Below, piece after piece: positions 8,501-17,573 of a DNA stretch of 56,655 nucleotides. How positions within the stretch are numbered: position 1 is the stretch's first letter; every line of letters begins with the position of its first letter. The translations under genes were made by a program, and so were the position numbers. The notes under the pieces are model-generated. The model ran no database searches and was not told the DNA's origin. It was given only the letters and a program-made list of their open reading frames with translations. Source of the stretch: UBA1268 sp965662195 (GTDB taxonomy: Bacteria > Planctomycetota > Planctomycetia > Pirellulales > UBA1268); assembly GCA_965662195.1 (NCBI GenBank), contig CBFIHA010000013.1, positions 1 through 56,655 on the forward strand, in the 5' to 3' direction.

Positions 8501-10062
8501 GCTGCTGCTTTCGACGGTGAGCCAGCCGCTTGCCGAACCGTGGCCGTCGCTGTTGCGGCAATGAGAGCCAGGCCGAGTTCGCGGCGATCGGCCAACCCGG
8601 CCCTGGCAGGGCGAAATGGACGGCAGACCCAGGAAAGCAGCACCCGGCCCCCGCGTCCGTCGGGATCACCCAGGAGAATTTCCAGCTGGCCATCCCGCTC
8701 GACAACGGCTTCCGACGGTAGCGGCCTGCCGTCGAGGAAGAGCCGTGGTCGTCGCGGGTTCCAGTGCCCCGTGGGGCGAATGTCGAGGCGGATCACCACG
8801 GCTCCCGGTGGTCGGAGGATGTGGATGCCGCCTCGCGGCCGGGACCAGCAATAGGCTTTCCCCTGCCACACCTCTGGTTGAAAGAAGCCCACGCCATGGC
8901 GGTCAAGATCCGCGGGGCGGAGTGAAGCCAGCGCGGCGGGCTCTTCCGCCCGCTCCCGGCCAGCAGCTTCCTGCTGGTACTGCACCGCACCAACTTCGGC
9001 GCAGCGTTGCCTGAGGAGTGCGTACTGATCAAGCAACTTGCTGTCAGTGGCTGGCCGGCGGACATAGCTCCCGTAAAGCATGCCGCGGAAGACGGCGTGT
9101 GCCGCGTGGGCCCGGGCTGAGGCGACAAGTCTTTCAAACCACCAGCCGCCGACAGCCGTCGGCGTTGCTGGAAGGGCTAGTTGGCCAAGTTGCCAGGCTG
9201 CTGAAAACTGTCCTGCACGAAGTTGATGGAACGCCTGACGCCAGAGGCGGCGGGCCTGTGACGGGCTGGTCGAGGATGGGGAAAGCGGAGGCGACGAACA
9301 TCCGAACCCGACCGCCGCCAGTTCGGGCTCCATCTCGTGAAATCGGCACGCCCCCAGACGCCCCATCTTCATCGCAAAGAAAATTTCTCCAACTGAATCG
9401 CTGTCGATGTGCCGAACCACCACATCCTGAAAATGCGCAAGGTGATAGTTCGCGGCGACGAGCCGAAGCGCAAATGCTGTCTCTGCAAAGCGATAATACT
9501 GCTCCTCGAAACATCCGAGTTGCTCGAACACCCTGCGTCGTACCAGAAATCCCCGCAGGCCGACGCACCGCCAGAGGCCCACGGCACGCATCGGCCCGGC
9601 CTGCTCCCGTTCACACAGGGCGGCATCGACCTGTGAAAATCTGCCTCGCGTTTCATGGATTGAGCCCAGCACGGCCGCATCCACTGTCTCGTCTTTGAGT
9701 CGCTCGGTGAGACGGGACAGCGTGTTCGTCGCCGGAACGACGTGGGACTCGGTAAAGAGCAGCCAGTCGGCTGTCGCGACTGTTGCTCCAGCGTTGTAGA
9801 GTTTGGCTTCGTTCAGCGTTCGACAGTTGACGAGTGAGTCTGGGGCTGACAGTTGCTTGCGGACACGGGATTCGAGCCTCCGCTGCCCAGATCCCACCAC
9901 GATGATTTCAAGTGACGACACATCATGGCGTTGCTGCTGCCAGCCACGGAGTGCCTGCAGCCCGAAGCCTCGGTTGTCATGCAGCGGAAAAATGACTGCG
10001 ACGGAATGGTTTGGCCGCACGCCGGGAGTCTCTCGAGAGAATGGCTCAGGTTCGTCGGGCAC
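8497..10062 (-). CDS. Glycosyltransferase, GT2-like (GT-A) with C-terminal extension
   Basis: This is a 521-aa protein from the GTG at 10062, which has AGAGG seven bases upstream. A TTG at 10083 would add seven residues without a ribosome-binding site. The N-terminal about 230 residues follow a GT2 fold: SVAVIFPLHDN, LEIIVVGSG, then LYNAGATVATADWLLFTESH, where the ESH stands at the place of the DXD metal motif. The remaining half has an arginine- and alanine-rich part and a beta-rich end (GGIHILRPPGAVVIRLDIR) that I cannot assign. It is probably a partner of the GT4 enzyme encoded just downstream, for example in exopolysaccharide or lipid-glycan synthesis. No transporter or polymerase gene accompanies the pair. 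Confidence 0.75.
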   Translation of the reverse strand: MPDEPEPFSRETPGVRPNHSVAVIFPLHDNRGFGLQALRGWQQQRHDVSSLEIIVVGSGQRRLESRVRKQLSAPDSLVNCRTLNEAKLYNAGATVATADWLLFTESHVVPATNTLSRLTERLKDETVDAAVLGSIHETRGRFSQVDAALCEREQAGPMRAVGLWRCVGLRGFLVRRRVFEQLGCFEEQYYRFAETAFALRLVAANYHLAHFQDVVVRHIDSDSVGEIFFAMKMGRLGACRFHEMEPELAAVGFGCSSPPLSPSSTSPSQARRLWRQAFHQLRAGQFSAAWQLGQLALPATPTAVGGWWFERLVASARAHAAHAVFRGMLYGSYVRRPATDSKLLDQYALLRQRCAEVGAVQYQQEAAGRERAEEPAALASLRPADLDRHGVGFFQPEVWQGKAYCWSRPRGGIHILRPPGAVVIRLDIRPTGHWNPRRPRLFLDGRPLPSEAVVERDGQLEILLGDPDGRGGRVLLSWVCRPFRPARAGLADRRELGLALIAATATATVRQAAGSPSKAAA

Positions 10063-10218
10063 ACTGGAACCTCTGATGAACAAGTTCGGATTTTGAGGCC
10101 TGGGTAAACCAGGAAATTTTCAAGATTTGGCATTGGCTCGACCTGCACTCACCGTCGCATCAACAACCGCCGACACCGAGCGGGAGGCGAGGACCGCAGG
10201 ACAGCACGAACCTCTGGC

Positions 10219-10244
10219 GTCGTGCCAATCCTGTTCGGCACGAC
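10219..10244. repeat. Hairpin related to the tail of the family A repeat
   Basis: GTCGTGCC (10219-10226) pairs with GGCACGAC (10237-10244) around a 10-nt loop. Its reverse complement contains GTGCCGAACAGG, the same string found at 140-151 in the repeat at the left edge of the window. No gene is seen in 10063-10404. Confidence 0.55.
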
Positions 10245-10404
10245 TTATACGGGTGAGACCGCATCCGTCCTGCGTGTATCGCCGGCTCGGGGGCGGCGAA
10301 AGTCTCGTCGTAGGGCGAGGATACGCCCAACACTCCTCGAGCGTTCGCCAACCCCCGAGCCTACCCGTCCTGGATCAAATCCCCACTCGATATTCCGGGA
10401 GGGC

Positions 10405-10622
10405 TGCCCGTGCCCTGAGAGCCGGCGTAGCTGGCCAGTGGAGCCATGGATGGCGGAGCGCAGGCAGCTTCGAACAAGCGAAGGCCTGGAGGGCCGCAGC
10501 GAGTGTCCGGCGACAGGGCACGGGCACCCCGACCCACGCTGGACGTCGGTGTTCCCCTCTCAAAAACAGCTCCAAAAATACCGGTCATCTGAGGGCAGCA
10601 CATCCCGTGCCGAACACCATTG
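10405..10622. repeat. Family A element, full copy, with conserved right tail
   Basis: TGCCCGTGCCCT at 10405-10416 is the exact inverse of AGGGCACGGGCA at 10515-10526, giving a 122-bp unit with inverted ends. The inner sequence includes GGATGGCGGAGCGCAG and GCGAAGGCCTGGAGGGCCG, also present in the copies at 1-60 and 35394-35504. From 10468 to 10622 it is nearly identical to 1-157, so conservation continues about 95 bases beyond the right inverted repeat. No coding sequence. Confidence 0.8.
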
Positions 10623-10671
10623 CCGCCCTGGCCACTGCCCGCAAACCCAGGCGGCAGCAGGTCGACTTGCA

Positions 10672-10707
10672 CAACACCCGAAAACACCAAGGGTTTTCGG
10701 GGTTACC
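10672..10707. repeat. Family C hairpin (AACACCCGAAAAC / GTTTTCGGGGTT)
   Basis: The arms AACACCCGAAAAC (10673-10685) and GTTTTCGGGGTT (10693-10704) form a near-perfect stem-loop. The same pair, in opposite orientation, occurs at 54699-54736. It lies downstream of the operon that ends at 10763, so it could act as a transcript-end structure. The two distant copies suggest a dispersed REP-like repeat. Confidence 0.65.
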
Positions 10708-10762
10708 GATCGTCCCGCCGCCGTGCATTCTTGTTACAGTCTGCTCTACGTCGGTAGCCGAT

Positions 10763-11707
10763 TCACAGCTCATGCAGATAGGCCCGGGCCCGGTTGATCT
10801 CAGCGGTGATGGCCGGCACCGTGTCGAGAATCGGCACACCCCGGGGCACCGGGTGCATGAAGATCTCTACCGGCCCCGCAAACCGCATCTCGGCAAGCTG
10901 CCGCATCAGGGGACCGAAGTCGAGTGGACCGCGACCCGGCAGCTGAAGCAGTTCGTCCTGCTTGGGTAGCTTCTCCTTTGAGCCCTTCCCATGCTGCTGG
11001 GCATAGACGAACTTCAGCCGAGGGCCGAGTTCGCGGGCCAATGAAGCGACCAGTTCTCCATTCTGGGGCAGGTGATGCGGTGCCAGAGCGACACCAACCC
11101 GGTCACTCGTTACCAGCTCTCCGAACCAGCGGATCGAATCGGGGGAATTGATCAGCGAGTTGGAGTGATTCTCAATCGCCAGGACACCGCCTGTCTCCTC
11201 TGCCGCGGCGATTGACGGGCGGAGCTTCTCCAGAAACCGCTTGACCTCAGCCTTCAGGGCCGTCCCGGTGGCCTTCGCATCACCGCGGGCACCCGTCACG
11301 AGCGTCACTCCTTCACCCAGCCGGGCAGCCAGAGCGAACTCATCGGCGAGGTTGAACGGGCCCAGCCGATAGCAGGCAATGCCACCGAGCGTCACCCCGT
11401 GCTCGGCAAGTAAGGCCCGCACCTTTGCCTCACCGAGGGTATCGATTTCTTCTCGCTGCGTCCCGTGGGGCTTTGGCCAGAGGTCAATCGTCGCCGCACC
11501 GGTCTTCGCGACCTCCGGCAGAATCTCGGTCAGGGGAAAGTTGCCGTACATCGCCGAGGCCAGGATGTACCTTGGTTGCCAACTCCCCGGGGCGGCTTTG
11601 GTCTTGGATTGCCAGCCACACGCCACACCCGCGGCTGTGACCGCCACGGCACTGACGGCCTGCCGTCGCGACAGGGTCGTGTCGCACAATCTTCTCAACA
11701 GCTCCAT
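10763..11707 (-). CDS. Tat-exported sugar phosphate isomerase/epimerase-like TIM barrel
   Basis: This 314-aa protein belongs to the xylose-isomerase-like TIM-barrel (AP_endonuc_2) superfamily, whose members isomerise or epimerise sugars and related compounds using a divalent metal. The N-terminus carries a twin-arginine signal (SRRQAVSAVAV, R14-R15), so the mature enzyme is likely exported. Barrel residues that may bind metal include E179-N180-H181 (LAIENHSNSL) and H211-H212. GAGGAGG stands seven bases before the ATG, which overlaps the stop of the phyH-like gene as TGATG. It is the last gene of the five-gene operon 17487-10763. The substrate is unknown. Confidence 0.8.
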   Translation of the reverse strand: MELLRRLCDTTLSRRQAVSAVAVTAAGVACGWQSKTKAAPGSWQPRYILASAMYGNFPLTEILPEVAKTGAATIDLWPKPHGTQREEIDTLGEAKVRALLAEHGVTLGGIACYRLGPFNLADEFALAARLGEGVTLVTGARGDAKATGTALKAEVKRFLEKLRPSIAAAEETGGVLAIENHSNSLINSPDSIRWFGELVTSDRVGVALAPHHLPQNGELVASLARELGPRLKFVYAQQHGKGSKEKLPKQDELLQLPGRGPLDFGPLMRQLAEMRFAGPVEIFMHPVPRGVPILDTVPAITAEINRARAYLHEL

Positions 11708-12525
11708 CAGTTCGCCTCCTCAGCAACAGCGGCCTCAAAAACATTGCGTCCCGCCTGCAGGAACGGCACCGCCAGATGCATCGGTTCGCCAACGCCATCA
11801 GGCCCAACGGTACCCGGCTTATAAATCGGTTCGGGAGAGTATTGGGTGACGTAGGCACGACGCATCCGGTCGGTGGTGTTCAAGCCGCTGCGATGAAAGA
11901 CCAGCGAACTGAAGACCACCAGACTACCGGCGGGCACGATCGCCGGCACGCCGGGCTCGTCACCGAAATAGCCGCACTTGTCGCCACTTTCGGGATCACG
12001 AACGTGCTCAACAAGTGTGCGAATGCCAACCTTTGAGTAGGGCAGCACGTAGGCGGTGCCGTTTTCGAGCGTCATGTCATCAACAGCCGCCCAGACCGTC
12101 ACGTATTCCCGATGTGGAAAGCCGAGGTATCCGCTGTCCTGATGCCAGGAAAACTTCATGCCCTTCTCTGCCGCCTTGACGACGTACTGGTCATAGAAGA
12201 GGAAAGCGGTGTCACCGATGGTGGCCCGGCAGACCTCGGCCATCAGTTCGCCAAAGACATATTCCTCCAGCCGTGGTGCCTGCTGGTACTGCTTGGCAAT
12301 GTGATACCGCTTGCCACGGTGGGAGATATGGATGTGGTCGACACCCCGGGCATCCATTTCCCGATGCATCGCCTCGATCAGATGGTCGCAGGCATCACGA
12401 AGAATCTGGAGATGCTCATCGCTGATCACCTTTTCGGCGATGAAATAGCCCTCCTGCCGGTACTGCTCGCGGTGGGCGGCGGTGATCAGCCCCGTCCCTG
12501 CCGGCTCGACGATATTTTCCCCCAT
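11707..12525 (-). CDS. Phytanoyl-CoA dioxygenase (PhyH) family oxygenase
   Basis: This 272-aa Fe(II)/2-oxoglutarate-dependent dioxygenase belongs to the PhyH family. The iron ligands are visible as WHQD (H128, D130) and the distal H211 in VFHRSGLN. R220 and R222-223 in TTDRMRRAYV are placed to bind 2-oxoglutarate. There is no signal peptide, so it is cytoplasmic, unlike its operon neighbours. It starts 15 bases after the sulfatase stop, with AAAGGA as ribosome-binding site. In bacteria PhyH relatives hydroxylate diverse small molecules, including osmolytes and alkylphosphonates. Its presence among sugar-type enzymes suggests oxidative removal of a substituent, which is inference. Confidence 0.85.
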   Translation of the reverse strand: MGENIVEPAGTGLITAAHREQYRQEGYFIAEKVISDEHLQILRDACDHLIEAMHREMDARGVDHIHISHRGKRYHIAKQYQQAPRLEEYVFGELMAEVCRATIGDTAFLFYDQYVVKAAEKGMKFSWHQDSGYLGFPHREYVTVWAAVDDMTLENGTAYVLPYSKVGIRTLVEHVRDPESGDKCGYFGDEPGVPAIVPAGSLVVFSSLVFHRSGLNTTDRMRRAYVTQYSPEPIYKPGTVGPDGVGEPMHLAVPFLQAGRNVFEAAVAEEAN

Positions 12526-12540
12526 CAGAAGCGGTTCCTT

Positions 12541-14268
12541 TCAGTGCTGGGGTGATGTGGGCTGCTGCCCCGTGGCAGACCAGAATCCCCGGAAAACTTG
12601 CAGTGGATCGGCGGTGGCTTGATCGACACCCGGCACCTGCGTCCAGAGCCACTCGTCTTGGAAGAGCACTCGCGGGTCGGGCGGCTTACGATCTCGCCAG
12701 GTGCGGCGGTCATGGTCGACAATGCGAGCCCGGGCCTGCTGCCACTCGGCAAAGACCTCGGCAAACCAGTGGTCATAGGCTGCTGTCAGCCGCTGCACCA
12801 CGGCGGGGTTGTCGGCCGCGACATCACGGGCTTCACCGGGATCAGCGTCGAGGTCGTAGAGCCGCGGCCTGGCTGACACCACGCTGGCATAGTCAGGAAG
12901 TTCGGCGTCGAGCGGCATCTCCCAGTGGGCCTGCGTGAGGCCTCGGTGATAGGACGGATTATCCCTCGCTGAGTCCTTCCGATTCGTCTCAGGGATCGGC
13001 GGCCAGAGGAGTTTCCAGCGGCCCTGCCGGATGGCGGCATTGCTGTGGGCAACCGGCGTGTAGCGGGTCTTTTGAAAACAGAGCGGCCGATCGGCCAGCC
13101 CACTCGTCGGGCCACCAGTAAGCAGCGGCAGCAGGTTCGCCCCATCAAATGGCTTGGCGTCGGCTGCTGGTTGGCAGCCGCAGGCTGCGAGCACGGTCGG
13201 CAGCCAGTCACAACCGTGGACCGGCGTGGCGTCGACTCGGCCAGCTGGAATCCGGCCTGGCCAGGCGACGATGCCCGGCACCCGAATCCCCTGCTCCAGC
13301 ACGTCGCCTTTGTTGCCCCTGAACGGACCGTGAAACCGCTGGCCGCTCTGCCCCTTGATCCCGGACCAGACAAGATTGGCTCCGTTGTCACTCGTGAAGA
13401 TCACAAGCGTCTCCCCGCGAAGCCCCGCCTCATCGACGGTCGTCAGCAGCCGGCCGATGCCGGCATCCATCTGCTCGATCATCGCGTAGGTGATGGCCAC
13501 GGCGTGGTCGCCGCGACCAGCCAGCCGGGCGACATACTTATCGATGAGTGGCTGCGGAGCCTGAAGGGGCGGGTGGATCGCCGCCGGGGCGAACACCACC
13601 GCAAACGACCGGTCTGCGGCGGCCGATTCCCGCACGAAGGCGGCCGCCTCATCGGCAAGCACGTCGCTCAGATGACGGCCGTCATGGGGCTCGACCCGGC
13701 AGGTTTCCGGCTGCCCATTCACAGCCGCCGTTCGCCGCTCCAACTGCCAACGCTCGAAGTCGTGGGCACCGTTGGCGAAGCCGACAAACCGGTCGAACCC
13801 GCGGCGCTGCGGCAGGTAATCATCACAGTAGAGGCCGCTATGCCACTTGCCGACGTAGGCCGTGGCGTAGCCGGCCGCCCGGAAGTGGTCGCCGATCGTC
13901 CGCTCGCTCAACTCGATCCGGTCAACGCCCCGGTTGCTCGAGACATCGACCGCGCCGGTGCGATGGTTCCACCGCCCGGTCAGGAATCCGGCCCGGGCTG
14001 GCGAGCAGAGGGGCGACGCCGCATAGCAGTCGGTCAGCCGCACGCCTGCAGCGGCCAGCCTGTCGAGCACCGGGGTGTCGAGATCAGGATTTCCATAGCA
14101 GCCAAGATCGCCCCAGCCGAGGTCATCGGCCACGATCAGAATCACGTTCGGCCGCGCAGCCGCCGGTTCGGCCGCCGGCAAGGCCGCGACTGCTCCGGCC
14201 AGCACCAGGCAGATACCCAGCGGCCCAAGAGTGACGCGTCGTGAAGCTCGTGTGAGTGTCCCTGACAA
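12541..14268 (-). CDS. Secreted sulfatase (arylsulfatase family, Cys-type)
   Basis: This is a 575-aa sulfatase with an N-terminal hydrophobic signal segment (LGICLVLAGAVAALPAAEP). NVILIVADDLGWGD supplies the DD metal ligands and CSPAR (C88-R92) is the formylglycine motif. The start is uncertain. An ATG at 14313 would overlap the upstream phosphatase gene by 32 bases. A TTG at 14268 sits six bases after GAGGAGGAA, which immediately follows that gene's stop, so TTG is preferred. It is the third gene of the five-gene operon and is predicted to act in the periplasm beside the PhoD-like phosphatase. The substrate is not predictable from sequence alone. Confidence 0.88.
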   Translation of the reverse strand: MSGTLTRASRRVTLGPLGICLVLAGAVAALPAAEPAAARPNVILIVADDLGWGDLGCYGNPDLDTPVLDRLAAAGVRLTDCYAASPLCSPARAGFLTGRWNHRTGAVDVSSNRGVDRIELSERTIGDHFRAAGYATAYVGKWHSGLYCDDYLPQRRGFDRFVGFANGAHDFERWQLERRTAAVNGQPETCRVEPHDGRHLSDVLADEAAAFVRESAAADRSFAVVFAPAAIHPPLQAPQPLIDKYVARLAGRGDHAVAITYAMIEQMDAGIGRLLTTVDEAGLRGETLVIFTSDNGANLVWSGIKGQSGQRFHGPFRGNKGDVLEQGIRVPGIVAWPGRIPAGRVDATPVHGCDWLPTVLAACGCQPAADAKPFDGANLLPLLTGGPTSGLADRPLCFQKTRYTPVAHSNAAIRQGRWKLLWPPIPETNRKDSARDNPSYHRGLTQAHWEMPLDAELPDYASVVSARPRLYDLDADPGEARDVAADNPAVVQRLTAAYDHWFAEVFAEWQQARARIVDHDRRTWRDRKPPDPRVLFQDEWLWTQVPGVDQATADPLQVFRGFWSATGQQPTSPQH

Positions 14269-14281
14269 CGACGGTTCCTCC

Positions 14282-16153
14282 TCAGCGTCCGCTGGCCGGC
14301 ACCGTCTCGGCATAGACCAGCCGTCCGGTATAGGCGTCGTGCCAGCGGACGGTCACGCTCGGCCGGTCGAAGGCCGCCAGCCGCAGGCCGGTACCCTGTG
14401 GCCGACCGACTTCGGCGGCATTGTTAACCCGCACCAGCCCGTAATAAGCGTTGCGAATCCGCTGATAGGGCAGGTCATTGGGAAACCCCGACAGCCAGCG
14501 AACATCGACCGACCGGCCCATGCTTTCCCAGCTGCCGCCGGTCGGCGGGTTGCCAAGCGTGGCCAGCGGATGGCCGGTCGAGGCGAGGGGGCCGCAGAGA
14601 AACTCCCAGACGTTGGCCGTGATGCGAATGCTGGCCGCATGGTGCACATCACCCGAAAAGATCAGCACCGGTTTGCCAATTGCTTCGAGTGCCTCGAGCA
14701 GCCGCTCTCGCTGATGCAGGAACGACGGAAAGCCGTCCCCCTTGTCATCGCGGTCGGCCCCCGGCTTGGTGCTGACATGGGCGGCGGTGTGGTAGACCGT
14801 CCACGGGTCGGGGGAAATCAGAAAGATGAAATCGGCAGGGGTGGTTCGGGCCGTCTCGAGCAGCCACCGCTCCTGGGCCTCACCGAGGATGAACGCCTGC
14901 GGATCAGCTCGGTTCTTGCTGTTGAAGCGGCTGCGTTCCCCCCGGGTGTCAAGCGCCAGAAAGTGGCAGTTGCCCTGCCGCCAATCGTAGTAGTGGTGGG
15001 TGCCAATGCTGTAGCCGGCTGTCCCGTCCTTCGTGAAGGCCGGTCGCACCCGCAGCCGGTGGGCGTCAGCGACCTCGACAAGCCCATAGACCCCGGCATT
15101 GGGCGGTGGCGTAGTGGCATCGCCTGATGCCGGACGCTTCCAGCCGGAGTCAGGCCGGGTGTAGCTGCCGACATGAATCGTGCTGACGGTGGCCGGATCG
15201 AGACCGGTGAAGTCGGCCTGTTCGTCGACAAGCAGGTCACTGCCGGCCGCCATCGCTGCCGTACCAAAGCGAATCGTGCCGCGGGAGGCCATCTGCGGAT
15301 TGGCCCAGGCGGCGTAGTCACCGTAGGCGGCCAGGCCGATATCCCGCATCAGATGCCGCCCCTCGCCCAGGCCGACCTCTCCACAGCCGTGAATGTCCCA
15401 GCCGACGTCATGATCGTCGAAGGTGAACACGAGTGGCAGCCGGCGGGCGAGCCGAGCAAACGATCGGCCTCGCTCAAAATAGAGCCGGTAGTTCTCCCGC
15501 ACCCCATCCAGCGTGCCGTCCCGTCGCTCTTCGTAGATGATGTCGCCGTTGATGATCATGAACCGCGGCTCGTTGCCGTGCCGCGCCAGCAGCGTGTCAA
15601 AGACCGGCGAGCTGGCATAGTGGCCACCGCTGCGGGGCCCGGGCTCCTGGGACATGCAGTGGCCGATCGCAAAGCAGAGGTTTGTCAGCCCCTCGGGATT
15701 GACCGCTTCATCCCGGGCGGTGCTGGTGTCTGCCAGCGTCTGGAAGGCCGGCCAGGGATCATGAAAGTCAACACGGGTGTCGATCAGCTGCCCGTCGATG
15801 CGGATGCCGTAGACATAGCGGGTGTCGGCCGCGAGGCCCGTGAGGTCGACCGTTGCGGTATTGTCGCTGGCGGCGATCGTCTTCCCCGGCACACTTGGGG
15901 AGTCGGCCGTGAGCGGCACCTGCGTGTCGTAGACAACTACAAACTGCCGCGGCTGATCGGTCCGCAGCCAGATCCGCACACCATCGCTCGCCGGTTGGCC
16001 AAGCATTGGCCCATGGGTGAGGCCCGACGTCGGATAGGGCAGGACGTCGTTGGCCACCGGGCTGGGCCAGTCAGCCGCCGCAGCCCAATTGACCAAGCCA
16101 ACCAGCAGGGCCGCGACCAGCCAGCCGCGGCCGATTAGAACCCGTCGGCTCAT
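14282..16153 (-). CDS. PhoD-like alkaline phosphatase/phosphodiesterase family protein
   Basis: This 623-aa protein has a Sec-type signal peptide (about 1-27) and a fibronectin-like N-terminal region (about 45-130), as in PhoD-like enzymes. Metallophosphatase motifs are INGDIIY (G203-D204), FTFDDHDVGWD (D246-D249) and IFSGDVHHAAS (501-505). PhoD enzymes are secreted phosphomonoesterases or diesterases using Ca2+ and Fe3+. The insertion at about 260-400 is longer than usual to my eye. The ATG overlaps the stop of the preceding oxidoreductase gene by four bases. It may release phosphate from the compound handled by the operon or serve general phosphate scavenging. Confidence 0.88.
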   Translation of the reverse strand: MSRRVLIGRGWLVAALLVGLVNWAAAADWPSPVANDVLPYPTSGLTHGPMLGQPASDGVRIWLRTDQPRQFVVVYDTQVPLTADSPSVPGKTIAASDNTATVDLTGLAADTRYVYGIRIDGQLIDTRVDFHDPWPAFQTLADTSTARDEAVNPEGLTNLCFAIGHCMSQEPGPRSGGHYASSPVFDTLLARHGNEPRFMIINGDIIYEERRDGTLDGVRENYRLYFERGRSFARLARRLPLVFTFDDHDVGWDIHGCGEVGLGEGRHLMRDIGLAAYGDYAAWANPQMASRGTIRFGTAAMAAGSDLLVDEQADFTGLDPATVSTIHVGSYTRPDSGWKRPASGDATTPPPNAGVYGLVEVADAHRLRVRPAFTKDGTAGYSIGTHHYYDWRQGNCHFLALDTRGERSRFNSKNRADPQAFILGEAQERWLLETARTTPADFIFLISPDPWTVYHTAAHVSTKPGADRDDKGDGFPSFLHQRERLLEALEAIGKPVLIFSGDVHHAASIRITANVWEFLCGPLASTGHPLATLGNPPTGGSWESMGRSVDVRWLSGFPNDLPYQRIRNAYYGLVRVNNAAEVGRPQGTGLRLAAFDRPSVTVRWHDAYTGRLVYAETVPASGR

Positions 16154-17487
16154 GCCCGCACCTCGAAGCCTTCCCGCTGGGGCCGCGAGAGAAACGCATC
16201 GGCCTCCGAATCATTCACAAACCGGCCAGCCTCGGCATTCCACTCCAGCGGCCGCCCCAGGCGGCAGGCGATGTTGCCCAGGTGGCAGGTGGTGGCACTG
16301 GCATGCTGGCTCACCACATCAGACACCGGCTGCCGCCGGGCCTCGACACAGTCGAAGAAGTTCCCCATGTGGTTCATGATCGCCTGAATCTTCCCGGCCC
16401 GTTCAGGACGGCTGAGGTTGTCGAAGTCATAAACCTTGAAGGCATCGCGGGGCAGTGGCTTGTCAGCCAGATCCTCGACCGGCTTGCCGGTAAGGCTGCC
16501 TCGGTTGACAAAGATCCGACCCTCACTGCCGGTGAACATGATGCCGGTGCGGCCATGGTCGGCAACACTCATCGTGACATCACCGGGATAGCGGTACTCG
16601 ACCGCATACTCCAGCGGCACATTGAAGCCGTTCGGCGTGGTCGGATACCGGGCCGTTCCCTTGACACCGATGGGCTCGCTGCCGATCGCCCACTGGGCAA
16701 TGTCGAGATGATGGGCGCCCCAGTCGGTCATCTGACCGCCGGAATACTCCAGCCACCAGCGAAAGGTGAAGTGGCAGCGTTCTTTGATATAGGGAACGCT
16801 CGGGGTCTGGCCCTGCCAGAGGTTCCAGTCGATGCTGGCCGGCGGAGTTGCGGGCTGAAACGGCCCCCCCACCTCGTTGGCCCCAATGACAACATCGACC
16901 CGCTGGAGTTTTCCCAGCCGACCCTGCCGGACCATTTCGACGGCGGTGCGAAAGCGATGGTCACTCCGCTGCCACGAACCGACCTGCACAATTCGCCCTG
17001 TCTGCTGAACAGCCTTCAGGATTTCACGCCCCTCGGCCACCGTCAGCGTCAGTGGTTTCTCACAATAGACATCTTTTCCCGCCTGCACGGCGTCGATGAT
17101 CATCTTTGCGTGCCAGTGGTCGGGAGCCCCGATCAGCACAATCTCGACCCGCTTGTCATCGAGCAGCCGGCGATAGTCCTGGTGGCGGCTCGTGACTCCG
17201 GCGTAGATCTCCTCCGGCGTCGCCTTGACCTGCTGGGTCACCTTCTTGTCGACCAGCGACAGATCAAGCACCGCCTTGTCAGCATCGGCGATCGCCACGA
17301 TGTCGCCGTAGGGCTTGGCCCGTTCGGCGATTACGCTGCCCTGATAGCGGAAGCCGATCACTCCCAGACCAGGCCGTGAGTTCTTCAGCCGTGCCGCCGT
17401 CGCCGGCTGGGTTTCCGCTGCGGTCCCGTGCCGTACCAGGGCGAGTGTCGCCACTGCCGAATGCCCCAGAAATGCCCTGCGATCCAT
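16150..17487 (-). CDS. Gfo/Idh/MocA family oxidoreductase, Tat-exported
   Basis: This 445-aa NAD(P)-dependent oxidoreductase acts on sugars or polyols. The start at 17487 has GGAGGTG five bases upstream and gives the twin-arginine signal MDRRAFLGHSAVATLALV; an upstream ATG at 17514 would only add nine residues. Family motifs are LGVIGFRYQGS (the nucleotide-binding loop, slightly degenerate), APDHWH (121-126), CEKPL (142-146) and GAHHLDIAQWAIG later on. Export of these enzymes by Tat with bound cofactor is common in planctomycetes. It is the first gene of the operon and lies divergent from the XylR-type regulator, 180 bases away. Confidence 0.88.
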   Translation of the reverse strand: MDRRAFLGHSAVATLALVRHGTAAETQPATAARLKNSRPGLGVIGFRYQGSVIAERAKPYGDIVAIADADKAVLDLSLVDKKVTQQVKATPEEIYAGVTSRHQDYRRLLDDKRVEIVLIGAPDHWHAKMIIDAVQAGKDVYCEKPLTLTVAEGREILKAVQQTGRIVQVGSWQRSDHRFRTAVEMVRQGRLGKLQRVDVVIGANEVGGPFQPATPPASIDWNLWQGQTPSVPYIKERCHFTFRWWLEYSGGQMTDWGAHHLDIAQWAIGSEPIGVKGTARYPTTPNGFNVPLEYAVEYRYPGDVTMSVADHGRTGIMFTGSEGRIFVNRGSLTGKPVEDLADKPLPRDAFKVYDFDNLSRPERAGKIQAIMNHMGNFFDCVEARRQPVSDVVSQHASATTCHLGNIACRLGRPLEWNAEAGRFVNDSEADAFLSRPQREGFEVRA

Positions 17488-17573
17488 CTGCCACCTCCGG
17501 GTGAACGGTCCCAACCAATCTCGCTGACTCCTTCAGATTGTGACGAGCCCCCCACCCACTGTCATGCAGTTTT

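Noticed and set aside
10127..10969. 280-codon plus-strand frame across repeat families A and C
   Set aside because: It runs through palindromic repeats and then antisense into the isomerase-like gene; long chance frames are frequent in GC-rich DNA.
13045..14244. 399-codon plus-strand frame antisense to the sulfatase
   Set aside because: Mirror frame of a real sulfatase with CSPAR and DD motifs; its own translation has no recognisable family.
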